NCBI GenBank assembly: GCA_001275005.1
Contig: JWZX01000590.1
Coordinates: 1 to 10,248, forward strand
Length of the DNA stretch: 10,248 nucleotides
Direction: 5' to 3'
From: Chrysochromulina tobinii
Lineage: Eukaryota; Haptophyta; Prymnesiales; Chrysochromulinaceae
In this document: piece after piece, positions 1-7,150 of the stretch
Position numbering within the stretch: position 1 is the stretch's first letter
How the letters are laid out: each line of letters starts with the position of its first letter
Notes under the pieces: generated by a model
Seen by the model: only the letters and a program-made list of their open reading frames with translations
Told to the model about the DNA's origin: nothing
The model's database searches: none
Made by a program: the position numbers and the translations under genes

Positions 1-1262
1 TCGCACTGGCTGCCCAACCTGGCAAAGGTGACGGGGCTGGGCGGCTTCGAGGTGGACGTGGCCGCGCTGAGGCGCGTGGCGTCTTCGGATGGTTCGGAAG
101 AAGATGAAGAAGATGAAAACTCGTACCCGATGGTGGGGGTGCGCGCGTGCATCCGCGGCGAGGGCGAGGCGCCCATGGAGGTGCTGCTCGCCGCGTGCGC
201 GCTGCGCGACGGCGAGGCGCGCGTGCCGCCGGGCGCGTTCTGTGGGGACAGGTCCATGCGGTCGATCGCGCTGCCCCCCGGCCTCACAAGCATCGGTGCG
301 TGCGCCTTCTATGGCTGCGACTCGTTGACGTCGATTGAGCTGCCTGCCCAGCCCTCACGAGCCTTGGGGATGACGCCTTCCATGGTTGCTCCTCGATGAC
401 ATCGATCGAGCTGCCCGCCAGCCTCACGAGCCTCGGTGAGGGCGCCTTCGAGGACTGCTCCTCGTTGACATCGATCGAGCTGCCCGCTGGCCTCACGAGC
501 CTCGGTAATGGCGCCTTCTATGTCTGCTCCTCGTTGACATCGATCAAGCTGCCCACCGACCTCACAAGCCTTGGTACGCACGCCTTTTATGGCTGCTCCT
601 CGATGACGACAATCGCGCTGCCCGCCGGCCTCACGAGCCTCGGTGCGTACACCTTCGCTGGCTGCTCCTCGATGACGTCGATCACACTGCCCGCCGGCCT
701 CACGAGCCTCGGTGAGGGCGCCTTCTTTAACTGCTCCTCGATGACGTCGATCGCGCTGCCCGCCGGCCTCACGAGCCTCGGTGTGCGCGCCTTCACTTGG
801 TGCTCCTCGTTGATGTCAATTGAGCTGCCCGCCGGCCTCACGAGCATCGGTGTGTTCGCCTTCGATGGCTGCTCCTCGTTGACGTCGATTGAGCTGCCCG
901 CCGGCCTCACGAGCATCGGTGATCACGCCTTCCAGAACTGCTCCTCGATGACGTCGATCGCGCTGCCCGCCGGCCTCACCAGCCTCGGTAAGAGCGCCTT
1001 CGCTGGCTGCTCCTCGATGACGTCGATCACGCTGCCCACCGGCCTCACAAGCCTTGGTTTCTTCACCTTCTTTGACTGCTCCTCGATAACGTCGATCACG
1101 CTGCCCGCTGGCCTCACGAGCGTCGGTGATCAGGCCTTCCAGAACTGCTCCTCGTTGACGTCGATCGAGCTGGCCGCCGGCTTCGATGACAGCATTCTGA
1201 GGTCTGCAGGAGTACCACCAAGCGCCATCTTGCGCTTCGCACAGGCAGTCGATGTCGATTGA
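1..1262 (+). pseudogene. BspA-type LRR protein, 5'-truncated by window edge, with a 2-nt frameshift
   Basis: Position 1 is already in frame (SHWLPNLAKVTGLGG) and matches the middle of the intact paralogue at 7546-9377, so the N-terminal half lies outside the window. The frame stays open to about 348, where two extra bases (CA, 349-350) break it. The LRR frame then resumes from 351 and runs to the TGA at 1260-1262. Thirteen 23-aa units (69 bp each) run from 253 to about 1149, of the form SxTSIxLPxGLTSLGxxAFxxCS, followed by a partial unit and the tail GFDDSILRSAGVPPSAI. This is the LRR_5/BspA family, usually a binding or scaffold surface. Relative to the paralogue it has four more repeats, an acidic insert (codons for GSEEDEEDEN, about 91-120) and no C-terminal intron. 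The frameshift suggests a pseudogene, but a single assembly error would give an intact gene. LRR identity is certain; pseudogene status is not. Confidence 0.7.
253..1149 (+). repeat. 13 tandem 69-bp LRR-coding units
   Basis: Thirteen consecutive 69-bp units each encode one 23-residue BspA-type LRR. The spacing holds exactly except for the 2-nt insertion at 349-350. Variation is concentrated at the two residues before AF and the two before CS (for example EGAFED, NGAFYV, THAFYG, AYTFAG, EGAFFN), as expected of exposed positions. Confidence 0.9.
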
Positions 1263-1600
1263 GCCGCCCGCCCACCTCGCGAGCATCGTGGACCAAGCCA
1301 TTGTGCCCAAGGCCGCCCAAATCAAGCAGAACAGTGTGGCGGCTGCCTTTCTGGTGCAGCATACCAGCTGTATGCCTCGCAGCCACAGCTGTGTGCTGCA
1401 GGCGTTGGCGGCCCCACAGCAGGTACATGAATCATAATGCAGACCCCTACCGTAAGTCGTGAGCCATGCCCTGTGAACATCCAGGGGGCACCTGGGCCAG
1501 GCCCCCTGCGCACAACGGTCAGCCACACCGAGATCGCTGAAGCTTGACTAAAAATTGATCGAACGAGTAGAGAGTCAGGGTCTAGTCGGAACTACAAACC
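1263..1600 (+). other. Conserved 3' flank/UTR of the left LRR gene
   Basis: Homology to the right LRR paralogue continues past the stop codon. The stretch from 1263 to about 1520 matches the reverse complement of about 7320-7545, with small indels, including shared runs such as CACAGCTGTGTGCTG and CCCCACAGCAGGTACATG. Weaker similarity (CTAAAAATTGATC against CTAAATATTGATC) continues to about 1590. I see no separate gene. The duplication therefore covered the 3' UTR as well as the coding region. Confidence 0.6.
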
Positions 1601-2032
1601 GCTCTTTTGGTCTTTATACACACTCTACTGCGCAGTTCTAAAAGTAAGACCATATTAATCTGGTCATCGCGTTGTCCCAGTGCCCTTCCGAAGGGGCCCT
1701 TGCTACCACAGCACGAAGATGCCAACACGTCCCCACCTCTCCACATAGCCGAAGGGTTTCACACGTATGACGCCATGCTGGAGCGGTGGAGCGTATAAAT
1801 TCTTACTTGAATTAGGAGGAGGGGCCGGTTCTTCAAGTTTTTAAGACAAAGAGGTCACAATGAGAGGTCAAGACTCAAGTCAAGTCAAGACCCCCTCCGC
1901 CATCATTTGGTCTCGGGCCGTCGGCCGGCCGCTTGGGGTGGGTGGGTGCTTGGGGTTCCCCTCGCGCCTCGGGGTAGAGCGCGGTAACTCCCCAAACACG
2001 TTTTTTCGCGTTATCGTGAGCACTCGACTTCC
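1601..2032 (+). promoter_or_regulatory. Intergenic region and probable promoter/5' UTR of the P4H gene
   Basis: There is no recognisable gene. A TATA-like TATAAAT lies at 1794-1800, about 230 bp before the P4H start codon; its role is only inferred. A small CAAGT-type direct repeat lies around 1876-1890 and a GC-palindromic stretch (GGCCGGCC) around 1922-1930. The P4H ATG at 2033 is in a good context (CC ATG G). Confidence 0.3.
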
Positions 2033-4678
2033 ATGGGAAAGGGCACAAAGCCGAAGCCGAACGGAGGTGCGGGCAGCGGCAGCGCCAAGAAGCCCGCACC
2101 GGCCAACAGCGGAGGCTCTAGCTCTCTCGCCTCTGCTGAGACGTTGCGGCTTTTATGGATGGGAAGCGCCGTTGCGATCGCCGTTGCGATCGCCGTGCCA
2201 TTCACGCTCCGAACGCTTGCGGCCGCACCGCCAACGGCCTCGACCATGCCCTCATCCTCCAACGCCGCGGCGGAGATGGCACGCGAGCCACCCCGATCGC
2301 CCGCACGCTGCATCGACGGGTGGGCCGAGTGCCCGCGTGTGCCGGGCGCCGACTGGGTGGCTCTCGCAGAGCTCGAGGCGGCGGTGAAGATGGCGGAGTT
2401 CGACGCTGCATCGATCGAAGCGTGCCTCGGCCCAACGCCGCTCCTGTCTCCGGAGCCTGTGCAGGGCATGCACCTGCTCTGCGTGCTCCCGCCTCCTCGC
2501 TGGCGGCGGGAGAATGAAGACGAGGTACGCGGTGGTGAGGAGGCCGGGGTCGCGGCCATGCTCGCCATCTTCCCAATGATGGAGCGGCGCGAGCGACCGT
2601 CGCGGGTGGTGATGCTGCCTTCGCTGTCCAAGGCGGACGACATCATCACCGTGCTGCGCTACAAGCTGCGCTTCCCCTCGCGAGGACCAAAGTACCAACG
2701 ACCCGCCCTCTTCACGGAAGATGGGGTCCGACTTGTGAAGGCCGAGGCAGCCCTCGGACGCGGGAACAGGGCCCTCCATCGGCTGCTGTGCCTCGAGGGG
2801 GGGCAGTGGCTCTGGCCACCGGTTGAGAAAGGCCACGTGCACATCATTCACAACCTCACCGCGCCTGGCGTCGACACGCGCGTGGTCACCGTCTCCCTCA
2901 AGCCGCTGGTCGTCGAGGTGGAGAACTTTTTGAGCGCCGAGGAGTCCAAGTATATCATTGAGCGTGCCAGCCCGCACATGGAGAAATCGGGCGTCGCGCT
3001 CAAGGACGCCGATATAGGTGCGTCTGATGGCATGCGGATGTCCGATTGCATGCAAATCGGGAGAATCGATCTCAAAGTCGATCCAAAGCACGCCGACATG
3101 TGCGTCCTTGAGCATCAGCCATCAGCCATCAATCATCAGCCATCAGTCATCAGCCATCAGTCATCAGCCATCAGTCATCAGCCATCAGCGTCCTTGAGCA
3201 TCAGCGTATGCCTCTGATTGCCATCGGATGGCCTTAGGGAGTGCATCTGATGACCTCTAATGACCTCTAATGAGCTCTGATTGCCATCGGATGGCCTTAG
3301 GGAGTGCATCTGATGACCTCTAATGACCTCTAATGACCTCTAATCCACAGGCAAGGCAGCCAAGGAATTCCGCACCTCGTCGCAGTACTTCCTGCCCACG
3401 ACACGCGACCCGATGCTCGAAAAGATCGACCGCCGCGTCCAGTATCTGACCCGCATCCCCATCTCACACGCCGAGTACATCCAGGTCCTACGGTACATGC
3501 GTGCCTGATTGCATGCCTGATTGCGCCTTGGAGTGCCACTATGTACATCCAGGTCCTGCGGTACAATCACATGGAGCAGGACTCAGCCCATCACCCCCCA
3601 GCATGCAAGTGCTCACCACGGCGCAATCACCTCCCCACAGGTACAATCACATGGAGCATTACTCTGCCCACCACGACTTCTTCGACCCTGCCGCATACGC
3701 GAGCTCTCCCGATATGCTCGCGTCGGTCGAGCACGGCGCCCGGAACCGACTGGCCACCGTCTTCTTCTACCTGAACAATGTGAGTGCTGATGACCTCTGA
3801 TGACCTCTGATGACCACTGATGACCTATGATGACCACTGATGACCTCTGATGACGAGCTCGGCGTCTTCTTCTATCTGAACAATTTGAGCGCCATCGTGA
3901 GCGCCCCTGCTTGCATGCATGCTTGGCCCATCGAGTCTCCCTAATTTGGAGTGCCACGGAGTGCAGATGAGGGTCTCCCTAATTTGGCAAGTGTCTCTTT
4001 ACGTGTCTCCCTAATTTGGACAGGTGACCAACGATCCGGACGTCACCAAGGGCGGTGGCCAGACCAACTTCCCGCGCGCCGCGACGAGCGAGTTCCCACA
4101 GGGGGGGCCGCAGCCCTATGATTACTTTGACTGCAGCAAGGGCCTCTCCGTCTACCCACAGGAAGGCAAGGTACAGGCCCTCTGAATGCGTCTGATTACC
4201 TCTGATTACCTCTGATTACCTCTGATTACGTCTGATTACGTCTGATTACCTCTGATTACCTCTGATTACGTCTGATAGCCCTCTGAATGCGTCTGTTTGC
4301 CACTGATCGCCTCTGATTACGTCTGATGGCGTTTTATCGCCACTGATCGCCTCTGATCGCCTCTGATGGCGTCTGATGGCGTCTCTCATCTGATGGCGTC
4401 TCTCATCTGGGTCTGATTGCGTCTCTCATCTGGGGTCTGATGGCGTCTCTCATCTGATGGCGTCTGATGGCGTCCTCTCATCTGGGCAGGTCATCATCTT
4501 CTACTCGATGCTCCCCAACGGTCAGATGGACGACTTCTCGTTGCACGGCGGCTGCGACGTCCTCGACCCGAGTGCCACCAAGTGGTCTGCCAACTTTTGG
4601 CTCTGGAATAAGCCGTACCAGTTCAACGATGCGGCCCGCAAAACGTCGACGGCGATGCTGCAGCAGCAGTACCTATGA
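2033..4678 (+). CDS. Prolyl 4-hydroxylase alpha-subunit-like 2-oxoglutarate/Fe(II) dioxygenase, five exons
   Basis: Exons: 2033-3017, 3351-3492, 3641-3779, 4024-4170, 4490-4678. Joined they give 1602 nt (533 aa plus stop) in a single frame, with GT-AG at all four introns. The family hydroxylates proline using Fe(II), O2 and 2-oxoglutarate. The N-terminus is Lys-rich and followed by a hydrophobic segment at about residues 38-57, suggesting a type II ER/Golgi anchor. Residues about 70-285 are an unassigned luminal region. The P4Hc domain starts near residue 287 (VSLKPLVVEVENFLSAEES). Iron ligands are H386 and D388 (HHDFF, exon 3) and H490 (SLHGGC, exon 5). Other family signatures are RTSSQYFL, FFYLNN and GGGQTNFP. 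The expected 2-oxoglutarate lysine is K502, 12 residues after the last His instead of the usual 10. There is no KDEL-type tail. The exon structure is inferred from domain continuity. Confidence 0.9.
3018..3350 (+). repeat. P4H intron 1, built of CATCAGC and TGATGACCTC repeats
   Basis: The donor is G|GTGCGT and the acceptor TAATCCACAG|GC; splicing restores the GGC codon of DIGKAAKEF. From about 3112 to 3190 the intron holds a CATCAGC/CATCAGT heptamer array. After it come two tandem copies of a 63-bp unit (3212-3274, 3275-3337), each containing CCATCGGATGGCCTTAGGG followed by TGATGACCTC/TAATGACCTC decamers. A short piece around GTCCTTGAGCATCAG occurs on both sides of the heptamer array. The intron has no protein similarity. 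Confidence 0.85.
3493..3640 (+). repeat. P4H intron 2, containing a copy of the joined exon 2/exon 3 junction
   Basis: The donor is CG|GTACAT and the acceptor CCCCACAG|GTACAA. Inside, 3544-3594 reads as an uninterrupted copy of the end of exon 2 joined to the start of exon 3 (YIQVLRYNHMEQDSAHH). It differs from the true exon 2 end at 1 of 22 bases (3476-3497 against 3544-3565) and from exon 3 at 4 of 34 bases (3561-3594 against 3641-3674). It cannot replace the real exon, because the catalytic D and the following FF are missing. Confidence 0.85.
3780..4023 (+). repeat. P4H intron 3, TGATGACC array between two copies of the exon 3 end
   Basis: The donor is AAT|GTGAGT and the acceptor GGACAG|GTGACC. 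A TGATGACCTC/TGATGACCAC array fills about 3788-3854. It is followed by a second copy of the exon 3 end and donor at 3864-3892, with 3 mismatches in 29 to 3759-3787; in it the donor GTGAGT has become TTGAGC. The 3' part has three copies of GTCTCCCTAATTTGG, at 3935, 3973 and 4005; the last runs into the real acceptor. Confidence 0.85.
4171..4489 (+). repeat. P4H intron 4, almost entirely a decamer array
   Basis: The donor is AAG|GTACAG and the acceptor ATCTGGGCAG|GTC. Nearly all of the intron is a drifting array of about 10 bp: TCTGATTACC/TCTGATTACG, then TCTGATCGCC, then TCTGATGGCG with TCTCATCTG inserts. The sequence near the donor, GCCCTCTGAATGCGTCTG (4177-4194), recurs at 4278-4295. Versions of the acceptor-side CTCATCTGGG occur three times before the true acceptor. 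Confidence 0.85.
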
Positions 4679-4754
4679 TGCGATAGGGCCGCTAATGACC
4701 TATAATGACTTGTAATGACCTGCAGCAGCCGTCCATATGATGCGATAGGGCCGC
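4658..4754 (+). repeat. Duplicated P4H gene end flanking a TAATGACC array
   Basis: The last codons, stop and start of the 3' UTR (4658-4692) recur at 4720-4754 with 3 mismatches in 35. The TAATGACC-type array (4693-4719) fills the gap. Both copies keep a TGA in the corresponding position. The first copy (ending QQQYL) is used in the gene model; the second would end QQPSI. A spliced form joining into the second copy is conceivable (GTACCT at 4669, TGCAG before 4726) but not needed. Confidence 0.8.
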
Positions 4755-5447
4755 CGATAGGGCCGCCGCGAACGCGCACGCTGGGGGCCATGGCGCAATA
4801 CTCAAGAGGCGATCTGGTCTGGCCGCCAAGCAGGCGTCGTCTTGGGCAGGTCTGGCCGCCAAGCAGGCGTCGTCGTGGGGGATAGCCTTTCCACCTTGCT
4901 GGGGTGCCAAAGACGCGCAAGAGCTCTCTTCTCGTGCAGCGAGCAGCCCACCTTCCCTTGCAAAGTATTGCACGTTGGCTTTGGCCTACTATTGCACCGT
5001 GCGCGCACATTCGAGAATCGATATCGATTACGGTACCATGCACCAAGATGCACACTCTGAGATGGGCGGCTGGGGATTAGGACCCGGGGCGATCCGGGAT
5101 CCGGATCGTGGAGGTGTTCGATTTAGTGTTCGATCGCGGGGTGGAGAATCGAATGTGTAATGATTCGTTATGTTTATCGCATGGCGGGAGCGACACACAC
5201 ACCTGCTCACAAATGCATGTGTAGTACGCGAGTTACTTAGTACCGCATTCCCGCGTCCCGGGAGACGCCGCGAGATGCCGGGCGAGAGATGCAATTCGAA
5301 ACCAATAGCCTTCACACAGGCTGAACGGTTCAGGAAAATCGCTTCCTGTACTGCCGTCCCGTTCGCTCCGCCAGTGGCCGCGCCCGCCCACAGTCATGAA
5401 CCTTTTTCAACAAAGATCTTCCAGCGACGTTCGTGAATGATCATGCA
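4755..5447. other. Convergent intergenic region between P4H and CRAL-TRIO genes
   Basis: I find no convincing gene. It holds a 26-bp direct repeat (4816-4841 and 4849-4874, 33 bp apart, core TCTGGCCGCCAAGCAGG). It also holds a perfect 14-bp palindrome AATCGATATCGATT (5016-5029) and an inverted repeat CGATCCG-GGATC-CGGATCG (5090-5108). The short ORFs here show no domain or motif. Both neighbouring genes end into this region, so it should contain both 3' UTRs; no AATAAA signal stands out. Confidence 0.6.
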
Positions 5448-6769
5448 TCATCCAGTGACGTACGAGAGCGCGCCGCCTGCCCGCCGACGCGCCCACTCGC
5501 CCCACGTGCCGGTCTCAGGCATGCGAAGGGAGGCGTGCATAGCCTCGACCGCTGCGGCCGAGCCGAGGAGCTCGAGCAGCGCCTGATGAGGGAGGCAATT
5601 ATGAGTCTTTAGAGGTCATCAGAGGTCATCAGACATCATCAGAGGTCATCAGAGCAGCTCGAGATGCACCTGATGAGGGACACAATCAGGGACGCCATCA
5701 GGGACGCCGTCGGGGGCGTGCGGCTAGAGAGGGGCGACCAGAGGCGATCAAAGGAGCGCCGTCGCGGGCAGCGACCAGAGGCATTCAAGGAGCGCCGTCG
5801 CGGGCAGCGACCAGAGGCATTCAAGGAGCGCCGTCGCGGGCAGCGACCAGAGGCATTCAAGGAGCGCCGTCGCGGGCACACCTCCGCGCCGTCGTCGCGC
5901 CGGATCTCAATTTTAGCGACCGTCCGTTCGGACAGCACCGAGCTCACGAGCGCCCACAACGACGCGAACCCGAGCGGCGCGTTGATGAAGAGGGCGAGGC
6001 GCAAGTTCTCGGGGTAATGTAACTGGCCGATGCTCAGGACCCGTTTGAGGAGGAGCAGGCCGGTGTGGCCTGCTCGTAGGGTGAGAGTGGTCACACTCAA
6101 GCCGGCGCAGTCGTAGACCTCGATCATCCCACGCATGGGCGAGGAGGGCGAAGACGAGGAGGGCGCACCCGACCCACACTCCGCCGTGGCCGACGCCATC
6201 GCCGCGGCTGCTGCACGCGCGCCGCCCTCAGCTTGCAGCGCGAGCGACCGCTCCATCCACCACAGGTAGTACTGCCGGAACTCAGCCTCGGTTGCCTGCT
6301 CCATGAGCGCGCCCACGTCGAGCCCGCCAAACCGAAAGAGCTGCACGGGGCAATGGTCGACGGAGAAGCCGCAGTACGCGCCCGGCCAGAGCGCTCCCAC
6401 CCGCTCCTTGATCTCCGCGCTCGGCTCGAACGCACCGTCCCCTTCGGTGTCTAGAAGCTCCTCGCGGCGGAAGACGGCGGTCGCTCGGAACGCCGCCGCC
6501 GCCTCCTCCACGTTGTGCTTACGCGCGACCAGGAAGCGCTCGAGACAGCGCTCGCTTCCGCCGAATGCAGTCAGCATGTGCGCCGTACACCCGCCGTGGC
6601 CCTCGAGCAGCTCGGCTCTGAGGGCATCCCGCAGAGCCTCCAAGGACGCGCCGACTCCGACCGCCGCGAGGCTCGCGTTCTCCTGCAGGGAGTGCAGCAT
6701 CGTGCCGGAGTGCAGCATGTTACCCTGCACGTCGTGGAGTGCAGCCATGTTGCCCTGAAGTGCAGCCAT
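5448..6769 (-). CDS. CRAL-TRIO (Sec14-like) lipid-binding protein, two exons
   Basis: Exon 1 is 6769-5882 (296 codons) and exon 2 is 5582-5448, joined in phase 0 to give 340 aa. Sec14-type proteins bind and exchange small lipids such as phosphoinositides or tocopherols at membranes. A CRAL-TRIO N-like helix (CLERFLVARKHNVEEAAAAF) lies at residues about 75-94. The lipid-binding fold follows: KERVGALWPGAYCG, MIEVYDCAGLS (about 215-225), LHYPENLRLALFINAP (about 250-265), LWALVSSVLSERTVAKIEI (about 271-289). Exon 2 begins ALLELLGS, matching the position of the helix that follows the last strand in Sec14 proteins, which supports the splice. The repeats downstream of KIEIRRDDGAE are therefore intronic, although that frame stays open to 5639. 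Residues about 181-213 are an Ala/Ser-rich insert. The N-terminus has internal MAALQGN and MLHS repeats, so a start at a later Met (8, 18 or 24) is possible. Confidence 0.85.
5583..5881 (-). repeat. CRAL-TRIO intron, 36-bp minisatellite plus TGATGACC array and duplicated acceptor
   Basis: The sense donor is GAG|GTGTGC and the acceptor CCCTCATCAG|GCGCTG. Near the donor lie about four copies of a 36-bp unit (about 5739-5880; + strand core AAGGAGCGCCGTCGCGGG). Near the acceptor, a TGATGACCTC array (sense strand; 5594-5655) lies between two copies of acceptor plus exon start (5569-5593 true, 5656-5680 internal). Confidence 0.85.
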
Positions 6770-6796
6770 GCCAAATCAGGGTCTCCGACGGCCTGT

Positions 6797-7150
6797 CCTT
6801 TGAGAAAGGGTCAGTTGAATCGACACACAAGGTACCGACCAGCCACTACCACACGAAACACACCTTTGAGAAAGGGTCAGTTGAATCGACACACAAGGTA
6901 CCGACCAGCCACTACCACACGAAACACAGGACAGACGGGCGCTGCCACCGCGGTCGCGTCGCTCGGTGGACCTTTGCGAAAGGGTCAGTTGAATCGACAC
7001 ACAAGGTACCGACCAGCCACTACCACACGAAACCTGTCCTTGAGAAAGGGTCAGTTGTGAATCGATACACAAGGTACATGTACCGACCAGCCACTACCAC
7101 ACGAAACACAGACTGGTGCTTGCGAAAGGGTCAGATGAAACGACACATGT
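6797..7150. repeat. Minisatellite of about 65 bp (five copies) upstream of the CRAL-TRIO gene
   Basis: Copies start near 6797, 6863, 6971, 7038 and 7118; the last is partial and diverged. Each has CCTTTGAGAAAGGGTCAG, then GAATCGACACACAAGGTACC and GACCAGCCACTACCACACG. Copies 2 and 3 are separated by about 45 bp of unique sequence (ACAGACGGGCGCTGCCACCG onward). Each unit starts with a small dyad, CCTTT-GAG-AAAGG. The array sits 28-380 bp upstream of the CRAL-TRIO start, so it lies in that gene's presumed promoter. Open frames across it are an effect of the repeat. Confidence 0.85.

Noticed and set aside
1860-2387. + strand frame of 175 codons overlapping the P4H start
   Set aside because: It is Arg/Pro/Ser-rich GC-driven sequence without domains and overlaps the first P4H exon, which has a clear anchor segment.
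3018-3217. In-frame extension of P4H exon 1 (RMSDCMQIG...HQPSAISHQPS)
   Set aside because: It interrupts the P4H domain and runs into the heptamer array. Splicing at 3018/3351 restores the conserved RTSSQYFL region.
3786-3853. Box C/D snoRNA-like motifs (TGATGA and CTGA) in the intron arrays
   Set aside because: The motifs recur every 10 bp with no room for a guide and no terminal stem, so the match is likely chance from the repeat unit.
5170-5436. + strand 88-codon frame in the convergent intergenic region
   Set aside because: It has no recognisable motif, and the region is expected to hold two 3' UTRs.
5639-5881. CPRRRSLNASGR protein repeats at the end of the CRAL-TRIO frame
   Set aside because: The fold continues in a separate exon (ALLELLGS, 5582-5448) joined in phase with good splice sites, so these repeats are intronic.
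6785-7150. CRISPR-like array from the 65-bp repeats
   Set aside because: Copies are adjoining or separated by irregular gaps, the units are too long, there are no unique spacers of constant length, and the DNA is eukaryotic.
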